In this document: positions 18,401-25,784 of the stretch, piece after piece
Layout of the letters: the number at the start of each line of letters is the position of its first letter
Position numbering within the stretch: position 1 is the stretch's first letter
Assembly (NCBI GenBank): GCA_958414825.1
Contig: CATYXQ010000003.1
Location: forward strand, 14,982 to 78,981
Reading direction: 5' to 3'
DNA from: an uncultured Eubacteriales bacterium
GTDB taxonomy: Bacteria; Bacillota; Clostridia; Oscillospirales; CAG-272
Length of the DNA: 64,000 nucleotides
Made by a program: the position numbers and the translations under genes
The notes under the pieces: generated by a model
Database searches by the model: none
What the model saw: the letters and a program-made list of their open reading frames with translations, nothing else
Told to the model about the DNA's origin: nothing

Positions 18401-19353
18401 TCGCCGCCGGTCACCGTCAGGTAAAAATCGCCGTCAATCCAGGAAGCAACCTTGTCCTGCACGGCGCCGACCCGGCTGGCGCCCGAGAACGTACCGCCGG
18501 TGATTGTGATACGGAGGTTGCCGTTTCCGTAGTAGTTGTTGGAGACGGTCGAGTTGTACCCCGGACGGCCGACGCCGACCACGGCGCACTTGAAATCGCC
18601 GCCGTTTATACGAATCTCGGCGTCGCCGTCGAGCGCGTCAAAGCCGGTTGCGGCAATCACGCCGTTTTTCGTTGCGTCGGTGGTTCTCGACGTGAACGTG
18701 CCGCCGTTGATTTCAATGGTCACGCCGCCTATAGTTCCGACCGGCTGGGTTTCATCGTCGCGCATACTGCCGCCCCGGACATAGTTCCAGGTGCCGCTGT
18801 CAATGCGGATGGTATAGTCGTAATAGGTCATGCTCTCAGCCGTAACGCCGACCCGTCCGCCATAGGTGCCGCCCCAAATGGCAGGAGCGGAGGACAGGTA
18901 GGAGCAGGTCAGTCCCGCTCCGAACGTCACGCTGTTGCCCTGGCAGTAGATCACAGGTCCGCTGCTGTGAAAATTCAGCGTCAGATTTTCAAAAACAAGC
19001 TCGGATTTCAAATACACGTTGCCCGAAAAAATGATACCGGCCTTATTTTGCCTGACATAGTCCACGCCGCCGTACACGCCGGTTATCGTGGTCTTTCCCG
19101 CTGTGGCGCTGAGTTCCACGTCCGACCCGACAGTCAAGGGGCCGCAGACAACAATTGTACCGCCCTCCTTGCCGAGACGGATCAGCGCCACATTCAGCGA
19201 TTTGAGCGCCTCCGCCGCGCTGGCGCCGGTATTTTTGTCGTTGCCGTTATCGCATACATAGAGAACCTGCTCCGCCGCCGCAGGCGTCAGCGCGCAGGTA
19301 CAGAAACCAAGAACGGATAAAAGGAGAAATGCGCCGATTCTTTTAAAATTCAT
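15415..19353 (-). CDS. Secreted beta-helix/GH43 protein with C-terminal dockerin
   Basis: 1312 residues from ATG 19353 (AAAGGA 8 bases upstream); an upstream in-frame extension lacks a signal peptide. Signal peptide to about residue 27. Residues 28-880 are pectate-lyase-like beta-helix modules, each opening with V(F/Y)V..(G)DG..P...L and TIVVCGPLTV-like turns, three times. The GH43-type domain follows: YADPSVVF (D907), ALWAPQLYHLDGRWYVYAA, MEGPYPFYGPDG (E1092). Residues 1258-1312 form a dockerin with two calcium-loop repeats, GDVTGDGQVSFADIFRTLR and ADLNRDGRVNEQDVLLILR. Dockerins bind cohesins of scaffold proteins, so this enzyme should be displayed in a complex; no cohesin is in view. It is a paralogue of the next gene upstream with a different anchor. 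Confidence 0.82.
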   Translation of the reverse strand: MNFKRIGAFLLLSVLGFCTCALTPAAAEQVLYVCDNGNDKNTGASAAEALKSLNVALIRLGKEGGTIVVCGPLTVGSDVELSATAGKTTITGVYGGVDYVRQNKAGIIFSGNVYLKSELVFENLTLNFHSSGPVIYCQGNSVTFGAGLTCSYLSSAPAIWGGTYGGRVGVTAESMTYYDYTIRIDSGTWNYVRGGSMRDDETQPVGTIGGVTIEINGGTFTSRTTDATKNGVIAATGFDALDGDAEIRINGGDFKCAVVGVGRPGYNSTVSNNYYGNGNLRITITGGTFSGASRVGAVQDKVASWIDGDFYLTVTGGEFSRGFEGFDAACVRGNAIPNIDYTYYEQGLRVLGFDPVVFVRGDGDDAADGLSPATAKKTLSAENGVVVLCGDISAAGAALSAADGKVLRITDNWNGVDYGATLTLDGALSCAGSLTLDGVKLAGQGALSAAGSLTVGEGVAGGSGVTLSTSGGGTRKITVRSGEFAGISGGVANAGETVFVVIDGGSVGEIVAAEGGNAAVVVRSGTVTGDIYAFSTGGDSGAVSLLGGTVKSRRVAAAKTPSGRSVGVFGITAAEGLLSSRALLDYSAAEKRYAPNEAVFVADGGTGDGSSPLSPLGDLKAAVEASDGKTVVICGPLTLRGGLTLPKIDKKTTVTSMHMGIDYRGLSDAYLELWDELRLSGETVLYGLHVVAATNATCISAEGNPLTVGEDMQCSLFESKRVEKYPAIAGGSHTLRKILKADTKVVIQSGTWGVVSGGAYSATPAGFKLTGSTDLRIDGGRITGGVYISGQNHLTGDSSLLITGGEIDCSIYGLPGADVIQTGDICAVVLGGALRGDVLLTQGGAPTLNGSFTLDLQKGDFSRIGQIRGTGAAGNPKSRLNLGARVKTDATFEGTITYQNPIAGYADPSVVFADGWYYYTFSKNYKSKPAIWIAKAANLCDIGKVEPVLVWGQADAAEGQEITALWAPQLYHLDGRWYVYAAAQTGLDAETGANYRLPYVWEGQPDDPTGSYTMIGCMKNLDTSVYSYLSQRLIEHGGKLYMFCSGFYTAADIAPTHIQRLRVCEMSNPYTMASKQVVFSSPMYDYEKNLMEGPYPFYGPDGTLWLIFAAGHTRTDEYCTGLMRFNGTQSDSLLDASLWEKFPEAFQFVDYDSGVYSPGAMVMTVSPDGKDTIAVYHAKTYHYSAYTMRRMYMQNVTWSDGMPHIDDPKPVDTEFTIQMNAMPLSRRISGFADTGIAENPRPERVDDEMRYVSNRAPGDVTGDGQVSFADIFRTLRYVAGSTPDGFDPVHADLNRDGRVNEQDVLLILRGMF

Positions 19354-19525
19354 AGCTCTATCCTTTCCAAAATCCCGCCAAACGCCGAACCGGCGTTTGG
19401 CGGACAAAAAGAATCTTTTTTCAGTCAAGCGAAAAGTGCATTTTCGGCGTGCCTGGCCGAATCGGTCTGCCGCCGAAACCGCCGGACAAACACCGACGCC
19501 CGCGAACAAAGGGGCTTACATTATT

Positions 19526-19641
19526 TTCAATAAGGGGCTTTGCCCCGTCATTCAACGTTTTCAGCGGGAGCTTGTACGCCCGCTGAAAAAATGAAGTGAA
19601 CCCACCGCCTTTGAGGCGGGGGACATCTTCATTTCGTTATA
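19526..19641 (-). repeat. Three-hairpin repeat element, copy 2
   Basis: Reverse-complement copy of 11152-11266. Its first bases encode the last residues of the SLH-GH43 gene (RITK and stop at 19629), so it begins at the very end of that gene, and its hairpin A with TTTTTT would serve as that gene's terminator on the minus strand. Hairpin B is perfect here (CAGCGGG/CCCGCTG). Confidence 0.8.
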
Positions 19642-22600
19642 CGTTTGTCCGCCGCAGCAATGCGGGTGAAAATGACACAGGCTTCACTGCGGATAATCTC
19701 ATCGTCCGGACGGTAATTTCCCGTTCCCGAATCGCCGCCGACAATGCCCGCCTGATAAAGCTTTGTAACCGCCGCATAGCAATCCGTATTTTCGCCGACG
19801 TCCGGGCAGACGCCCGTGCGAACCGCCGCATACTCGCGCTCCGGCAGAATGGCCGCGAAAACGACCGCCATTTCGCCGCGCGTGATGTTTTGATTATAAT
19901 CCGCAAACTGCGACGCGGTAATAATGCCCTTTTCCACACAGTAACTGACATAGGGCGCGTACCACGCTTCCCCCGCCGCCGCTGCCGGTACGCTTCCGCC
20001 AAAGTAAGCGGTGTGGATATTGGCGGCCGCCGTCAGCGCCTGCGCCACCGTAAACTTGCTGTCCGGCGAGAACGCCGTGCCGCTCGTGCCGTTTGCCAGC
20101 GCGTATTCATACGCAAGCGTCACATACGGATAGAACCATTTATCCGCCGTTACGTCGGCAAACTGATTTTCATAAGTGCGCACAGGCTTAAACGGGCTGA
20201 CCGCGGGCAGTTTTCCGGTTGTGTCAAAGCCGTTTATACGCTGTGAAACCGGCATCGGATTCATCGCGACGCTATGCACCGTATCGACCGGCTGCGGATC
20301 GTCGATATGCGGGAAGCCGTTTTCGTCAAATGTGATCGGCTGCATATGCATACGGCGCATGGTAAACGCCGAATAGTGGTATTCTTTAGCGTGGTATACG
20401 CCGAAATATTCGCCGTCGGGCGCCCTTGTCACGACCATTGCGCCGGGCGAATAGACCAGATTGTCATAATCGGTAAACTGAAGCGGCTCGGAAAATTTCT
20501 CCCAGAGCGAGGATTTGAGCAGCGAGTCCTTTTCGCCGCCGTTGAAGCGGATGATACCGGTGCAGTACTCGTCGGTGCGCGTATGGCCGGCCGCGAAAAT
20601 CATATAGAGCGTACCGTCCGGCCCGTAGAACGGGAACGGCCCCTCCATCAGATTCTTTTCGTAATCGTAAATCGGATCGGAAATCACCTGCATCGGCGTA
20701 GCCATCGTCAGCGGGTCGGAAAGCTCGCACATAAACAGCCGCTGCAGATGCTGATTAATCATGTCCTCAGGGCGGAAGCATCCGCTGCAGACCATGTACA
20801 GCTTGCCGCCGTGCTCAATAAGCCGCGGGGAAAGATAGGAGGTCACTGCCGTGTCGAGTCCCCGGAACGTCCCCATGTAGGTATAGCCGCCGATGGGATC
20901 CTGCGTTTTGGCTTTCCAGATCTGCGGAATGCGCACGTCATAGTTGCTGGTGCCGAGCGCCTCTTTGACGCCGCAGGTCGTATAGACATACCAGTCGCCG
21001 TCAAGGTAATACAGCTGCGGCGCCCAGACGCTGGTGATCTCCTGGCCGTCGTTCGACTCCGCCTGTCCCCAGACAAGCACCGGTTCGACCTTGCCAATAT
21101 CGCACAGATTGGCCGCTTTGGCCATCCAGACGGCCGGTTTGGATTTGTAATCCTTTGCAAAAGTGTAATAATACCATCCGTCCGCGTACACAATGGACGG
21201 ATCGGCAAAGCCCGCTATCGGGTTTTGATATTCGATCCTGCCCGAAAGCGCTCTGGTCAGATCGACGCCCTCGGCGATATGAACGGCGGAAGAACCGCCG
21301 CCCGCAAGACCGTCGGTACCGAGAATTGAGCTTGCGCGGCTGACGTCTGAACCGGCGATGTTCAGCGTATAGACGCCGCTGAAGGTCGGCGTTTTGTCCT
21401 GCGCCGCGCGGATGTCGCCCTCAAATGCGCTGCCCGCGGCATTGACCGTGATGTTGCCGGTATAGGAAAGCGCCTCGCCCGCCATGCCGAAGACCGAGCA
21501 GGCAAAGACGCCGCCCTCGGCATTCAGCACCGCGTTTCCGGTCAGGTTGTTGATACCGCCGACAATGCAGTCGTCGGTAAAGACGCCGCCGCGAACCGTC
21601 AGCGTAATATCTCCGGTCAGGCGGCGGGAGGCTGAAGCGTCCGGCTTCGTGCTAAACTGGCCGCCGCAAAGACTGCCCCATGTGCCGCTGCAGACAAGAA
21701 TCTCCGGATTCTTTTTGAGGCTCGGCGCATTCACCGCCGACCCGGCAACAAGATCGGGATAGTCCTCGGTACGGTTGTCATAAAAAATTTCGCACCGGAC
21801 GCCCTCGCCGACCGTTAAGCGGTTGCCCTCGGCGGAGATATAGGTATCGTTTGCCGCCGCGACGATTCTAATATCACGGATCTCGGTCTCGTCCGCAAGC
21901 GACAGGTATTTCCAAAGCTCAATCTGCGCGTCGTCCAGCACAGCATAGTCAAGGCCGCCGTAGAAAGAAGTGATCGTTACCTTGCCGCCTGTGTAGCGAA
22001 GCGTTTTTCCGTTTTGCGGCGCCACCTTGCCGCAAACGACGATGGTACCGCCGCCGCTGAGCTTCGCCGAAGCCTCGGTGACGTCGCCCATAGCATTGAG
22101 CGGCGAAGAGCCGTCGCCGTCTCCCCCGTCGCGGACAAAGACGACCGCGCCGTTTTCATAGAGCGACTGCGCGCCGCTCTCCGTAATCGAAGCCGTAACC
22201 GACGCGCCCCGGTTTTGCAGACTGTATTTCGCGACCGTGCCCGACTTAGAGGGCGCGACGGTTCCCGCTACAGTGCCGCCGAGCAGTTCTACGCCGCCGC
22301 TCGCAGGCGTGCCCGCCTCGGCTGCGTAGACCCCGTTTGTCACGTTTCCGCCGCGCACCGACGCCATGCAGCCGCCGCGCGTACCGGCGCCGCCGCCGTA
22401 AATCGTGCCGACGCTGCCGCCCTCAAACAGTACAAATGTGGACGCGCCGCTATCGGTCACGCCGCCGCCGCGAATTTCCGAAAAGCTGCCCGAACGCACG
22501 ATAACGCCGTGCGTCCCGCTGCCCGCGCCGCCGTCAAGCGACACGGCGCCCGTGCAGATGAGATTCTGCCCGGCAAGCAGATCATGCCCCGCGGCGTTAA

Positions 22601-23954
22601 AGCCGCCGTTTCCGGCAATTGTCATCCCCTCAAGGCGCGTCTCGCCGCCGAGCGTGAGCGTGCCGTCAAGGATCAGCTTTGCTCCCTCCGCGCGGTAATC
22701 CTTTCCCGCCCACGCGCTGGTGATGCGGAGCGTTTTGGAATAGGCCGCTAACGTTTCGCCGCCGACCGGCGTATCGCCGCAGACGACGATCACGCCGCCC
22801 TCGCCATAGAGCGCCGCTGCCGCCGCGGAAAGCGTTTTCTTCGGCATATCCGCCGTTTTTCCGCTTGCCGCGTCATTGCCGCTACCGCTGACAAAAACAG
22901 TTCTCGCAAAGCCGGTCATCGGCTGGCTGATCGTCGGCGCGATGTCGGCAAACGCGGTTCCGCGCACGCACTGCGCGTCAAACCCGCCGAACGAAGCCGG
23001 AAAGTATCCGCCGCTGACCGTCAGATAAAAGTCGCCGCCGACATAGCTCGCCACGGTGTCATGCACCGCGCCGATTTTGGCGCCGGCGCGGAAATTGCCG
23101 CCGTTCACCGTGATATGTACGTCTCCCTTGACGTAGGCGTTGTTGGAGACGGTAGAATTATAGCCCGGGCGGCCGACGCCCATGACCGAGCAGTTAATCG
23201 TACCGCCGTTGATGATGATGTGGGCGTCCCCGTAGAGCGCATCAAAGCCCGACACGGCAATGATACCGTTTTTGTCCGGCGCCGTCGAGGTTGAGGTAAA
23301 GGTTCCGCCGTTAATGAGGATGGTAACGTCGCCTATGGTTCCGACCGGCTGCGTCTCGTCCGTGCGGAGACTGCCGCCGCGGACATACCAAAAGGTTCCG
23401 CTGTCGATCTGGATCGTATAGTCAAAGAAGTCCGCCATATGCGCGACCGTCAGTTTTGCACAGTCGGTTCCGCCCCAAATAGCCATCGGATTTTGCGCGT
23501 ACTGGCAGGTAACGCCGCCGCCCATAGTCAAATCGTTGCCGCAACAAAAGATGTTGACGCCGTTTCCGGAGGTCAGTTTGATATTTTCAAACCGGGTCGG
23601 CCCGCCGAGAAACACACTGGTCTGAATGGAAAGACGCGCGCCTTTTGCGCCATAGTCCACACCGTCCCAGGTACTGGTAAAGGTGATGAGACTGTCGCGC
23701 TTCGGGAACGTGGCCAGTGCTGTGGAGTTGAGCGTCGTCGCGCCGCAGACGACAACGGTTCCGCCGTCCGCGCCCAGTTTTTGAAAGGCCTGCGCAAGCG
23801 TTTTTACCGGCTCGGCGTCCGAAAGACCGGAATTTTTTGGGTCTCCGGAATCACTGACAAAAACATACTTCTGCTCTGCCGCCGAAGAAAGAGAAAGCGC
23901 GGCGAACAGCAGAGCGGCGCAGAACAGAAGAAGGAAAATGCGTTTCAGTTTCAT
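19629..23954 (-). CDS. Secreted beta-helix/GH43 protein with C-terminal SLH domains
   Basis: 1441 residues. Signal peptide residues 1-26 (MKLKRIFLLLFCAALLFAAL). Residues 28-890 are three beta-helix modules starting YVFVSDSGDPKNSG, TVFVSGSGNDAASG and VVFVRDGGDGDGSS. The GH43-type domain follows with FADPSIVY (D918), SVWAPQLYYLDGDWYVYTT and MEGPFPFYGPDG (E1104). Residues 1265-1440 hold three S-layer-homology repeats (FADVTADKWFYPYVTLAYEY, AWYAPYVSYCVEKGI, YRPDDEIIRSEACVIFTR), which tether the protein to the wall. It aligns along most of its length with the dockerin protein at 15415-19353. Substrate is unknown; GH43 points to arabinose- or xylose-containing glycans. No clear promoter is seen in the 372-base gap upstream. 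Confidence 0.82.
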   Translation of the reverse strand: MKLKRIFLLLFCAALLFAALSLSSAAEQKYVFVSDSGDPKNSGLSDAEPVKTLAQAFQKLGADGGTVVVCGATTLNSTALATFPKRDSLITFTSTWDGVDYGAKGARLSIQTSVFLGGPTRFENIKLTSGNGVNIFCCGNDLTMGGGVTCQYAQNPMAIWGGTDCAKLTVAHMADFFDYTIQIDSGTFWYVRGGSLRTDETQPVGTIGDVTILINGGTFTSTSTAPDKNGIIAVSGFDALYGDAHIIINGGTINCSVMGVGRPGYNSTVSNNAYVKGDVHITVNGGNFRAGAKIGAVHDTVASYVGGDFYLTVSGGYFPASFGGFDAQCVRGTAFADIAPTISQPMTGFARTVFVSGSGNDAASGKTADMPKKTLSAAAAALYGEGGVIVVCGDTPVGGETLAAYSKTLRITSAWAGKDYRAEGAKLILDGTLTLGGETRLEGMTIAGNGGFNAAGHDLLAGQNLICTGAVSLDGGAGSGTHGVIVRSGSFSEIRGGGVTDSGASTFVLFEGGSVGTIYGGGAGTRGGCMASVRGGNVTNGVYAAEAGTPASGGVELLGGTVAGTVAPSKSGTVAKYSLQNRGASVTASITESGAQSLYENGAVVFVRDGGDGDGSSPLNAMGDVTEASAKLSGGGTIVVCGKVAPQNGKTLRYTGGKVTITSFYGGLDYAVLDDAQIELWKYLSLADETEIRDIRIVAAANDTYISAEGNRLTVGEGVRCEIFYDNRTEDYPDLVAGSAVNAPSLKKNPEILVCSGTWGSLCGGQFSTKPDASASRRLTGDITLTVRGGVFTDDCIVGGINNLTGNAVLNAEGGVFACSVFGMAGEALSYTGNITVNAAGSAFEGDIRAAQDKTPTFSGVYTLNIAGSDVSRASSILGTDGLAGGGSSAVHIAEGVDLTRALSGRIEYQNPIAGFADPSIVYADGWYYYTFAKDYKSKPAVWMAKAANLCDIGKVEPVLVWGQAESNDGQEITSVWAPQLYYLDGDWYVYTTCGVKEALGTSNYDVRIPQIWKAKTQDPIGGYTYMGTFRGLDTAVTSYLSPRLIEHGGKLYMVCSGCFRPEDMINQHLQRLFMCELSDPLTMATPMQVISDPIYDYEKNLMEGPFPFYGPDGTLYMIFAAGHTRTDEYCTGIIRFNGGEKDSLLKSSLWEKFSEPLQFTDYDNLVYSPGAMVVTRAPDGEYFGVYHAKEYHYSAFTMRRMHMQPITFDENGFPHIDDPQPVDTVHSVAMNPMPVSQRINGFDTTGKLPAVSPFKPVRTYENQFADVTADKWFYPYVTLAYEYALANGTSGTAFSPDSKFTVAQALTAAANIHTAYFGGSVPAAAAGEAWYAPYVSYCVEKGIITASQFADYNQNITRGEMAVVFAAILPEREYAAVRTGVCPDVGENTDCYAAVTKLYQAGIVGGDSGTGNYRPDDEIIRSEACVIFTRIAAADKRITK

Positions 23955-24326
23955 TTAGGGGAATCCTTTCCTTTCGGTTACAAACGGCGCGGTCAAAACC
24001 GTCCAGCCTATCAAAATCATGCGTGTGCGGCAAAGCACAAAGCAGCCCGGCCCTGTTCCCGCATAACCAAAGTCCCATAGTCGGCCGCAGGGAAATCACA
24101 ACACATATTGACAGCGTGGGGCAGTTCTTCAAAACCGCGCCGTTTTTCAAAAAATTTTTCAGTATTGCATCGTACCGGCGGCGTATTTGCGCCGGGATCG
24201 CGTTTGCATCGGTATGGTTTTGCGCCAATGCCGCATTGCGTCAGCATCGCGCCTGTACCAATGCCATTTCAGCGGTTTTTGCGCCGAAAATCATGTTCCG
24301 AATGCGGAAAATCTACGCTTCCGGAT
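23955..24326. other. 372-base intergenic stretch, no gene recognised
   Basis: Only the ribosome site of the downstream GH43-SLH gene (AAAGGAAAGGA) can be supported. Short open frames exist on both strands but lack ribosome sites and plausible composition. No promoter with both hexamers was found. Confidence 0.6.
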
Positions 24327-25736
24327 TTATTTCGTAAGCGTCGCCGTGCTGGTCGCGCCGTCCCAGGCAACTGTAGCGCCGAGCGCTTCCGCTACGAAAC
24401 GAACCGGCAGATAGGTTCTCGAATTCTCGATGAACGCAGGCGCGTCAAGCGGCTTCTCAACGCCGTTGACCGTCGCCGTATTTGCGCCGATTGTAATTTT
24501 AATCTCGGTCGTGCCGCTCGTGAGCGTCGCCGTGCTGGTATTGCCGTCCCAAGCCACTGCGGCTCCGAGGTTTTCGGCAACAAAGCGAACCGGAAGCATC
24601 GTGCGATCCTGACGGATGATCGGAGCGGCGTCAAGCGCTTTAGCAACACCGTTGACATAGCCGTTCATGTCGCCGATGGTCATTTTGATAACGGTACCGG
24701 GCTGACCGAAAGCGGTCACGGTGCCGAACGAATCGAGATATACATAGCTCTTCAGCCACTCGTCGGTGACGTTTTTCGCAGAGGAAAGGTCAAGCACAGT
24801 CGCGCCGTAGTTGAGGGCAACCGTACCAAACGCGCCGCCCGCCGTCAGGCCGTACCAAACAGCGTCCGAACCCCAGCCGGGCGCATTGAGCGTGAAATAA
24901 TTTTCGGGAACCATATTTTCAGTGATCTTGACGTTCACATCGCAAGTATAGGTATGCTGCTCAGCGCCGCAGGCCGTGATAAACAGACCGACAGACCCGC
25001 CGTCGAGCGTGATGTTCGCCTTGCCGTTCGTTTCCGCCGCGGAGCCCCAGCGGTAGCATCCGAACACCTTTTTGACATCAGCCGTGCCGCCGATGGTCAG
25101 GTTAGCCGTGCCGGTATAGACCGCTTTTCCTTTTGCGCGGCCTACGTTTCTGCCAAGGCCGACAAGTTCAGCAAACGTACCCGAACGCAGCGTAACATGC
25201 GTATCCTTGGAATAATCTTCATCCGGTACGCCCACAACCTCATTGGTGTGCTCCATACCGCCGACAACAATAAACTCGGAGAAATTGTCCATCACGCAGC
25301 CCTCGTCAAACGTGAGTTCAAAGAAGCGCGCGGCCATAACAGCCGTCTTGCCGTCCGCGTTGTAGAGCGTCACATTCTTAAACACGGTATTGCCGGTGCA
25401 GAAGAAGCGCGCGCCCGAATTGAAAATCAGGCGGCCGCCGTTCTCGGACGTGATCGTGATCGTGCCGTTTGTCGCCGGCGCCGTAAACGAGGGCAGGGCG
25501 GCGTCATAGTTGGCCGAGTTTTTCAGCGTATAGTCGCCGGAGAGCACAACCGTACCGCCGTTTGGCAATGCGGACATTGCGTCCGCAAGATCGCCGAGGG
25601 GCGCGGCAGCGCTTGAACCGTCGCCAATGCCGCCGTCTTTCAGATACACCGTATCCGCGGCGGACGCGGTCACGGCAAGCGCGGTCATGGCAAGCATGAC
25701 GCAGAGCGCGGTCAGGAAAATTCTAAATTTTTTCAT
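24327..25736 (-). CDS. Secreted beta-helix protein with two stalk (Cu-amine-oxidase N-like) domains
   Basis: 469 residues from ATG 25736 (AAAGGTGG upstream); a GTG three codons earlier overlaps that ribosome site. Signal peptide MKKFRIFLTALCVMLAMTAL to about residue 27. Residues 28-330 are one beta-helix module of the same type as in the two large GH43 proteins (VYLKDGGIGDGSSAAAPLGD...GGTVVLSGDYTL). Residues about 345-469 are two copies of the PF07833 stalk domain (DRTMLPVRFVAENLGAAVAW and SRTYLPVRFVAEALGATVAW), common on secreted proteins of Clostridia. It has no catalytic domain, so it may bind glycan or act as a surface adhesin. It lies 48 bases after the solute-binding lipoprotein and is probably co-transcribed. 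Confidence 0.75.
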   Translation of the reverse strand: MKKFRIFLTALCVMLAMTALAVTASAADTVYLKDGGIGDGSSAAAPLGDLADAMSALPNGGTVVLSGDYTLKNSANYDAALPSFTAPATNGTITITSENGGRLIFNSGARFFCTGNTVFKNVTLYNADGKTAVMAARFFELTFDEGCVMDNFSEFIVVGGMEHTNEVVGVPDEDYSKDTHVTLRSGTFAELVGLGRNVGRAKGKAVYTGTANLTIGGTADVKKVFGCYRWGSAAETNGKANITLDGGSVGLFITACGAEQHTYTCDVNVKITENMVPENYFTLNAPGWGSDAVWYGLTAGGAFGTVALNYGATVLDLSSAKNVTDEWLKSYVYLDSFGTVTAFGQPGTVIKMTIGDMNGYVNGVAKALDAAPIIRQDRTMLPVRFVAENLGAAVAWDGNTSTATLTSGTTEIKITIGANTATVNGVEKPLDAPAFIENSRTYLPVRFVAEALGATVAWDGATSTATLTK

Positions 25737-25784
25737 AAGTTCCACCTTTCTTATCTGGAGACCCCCGAAAGCCGACGCGCCGCG

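Noticed and set aside
17380..19320. 646-codon open frame on plus across the dockerin GH43 gene
   Set aside because: Arg/Ala/Gly-rich composition, no domain, and it is antisense to a protein with signal peptide, modules and dockerin.
24017..24247. 76-residue minus frame in the gap upstream of the 1441-residue gene
   Set aside because: No ribosome site, unusual composition, no recognisable motif.
24108..25616. 502-codon open frame on plus across the beta-helix/stalk gene
   Set aside because: Arg-rich shadow of the minus-strand gene, no signal peptide or domain.
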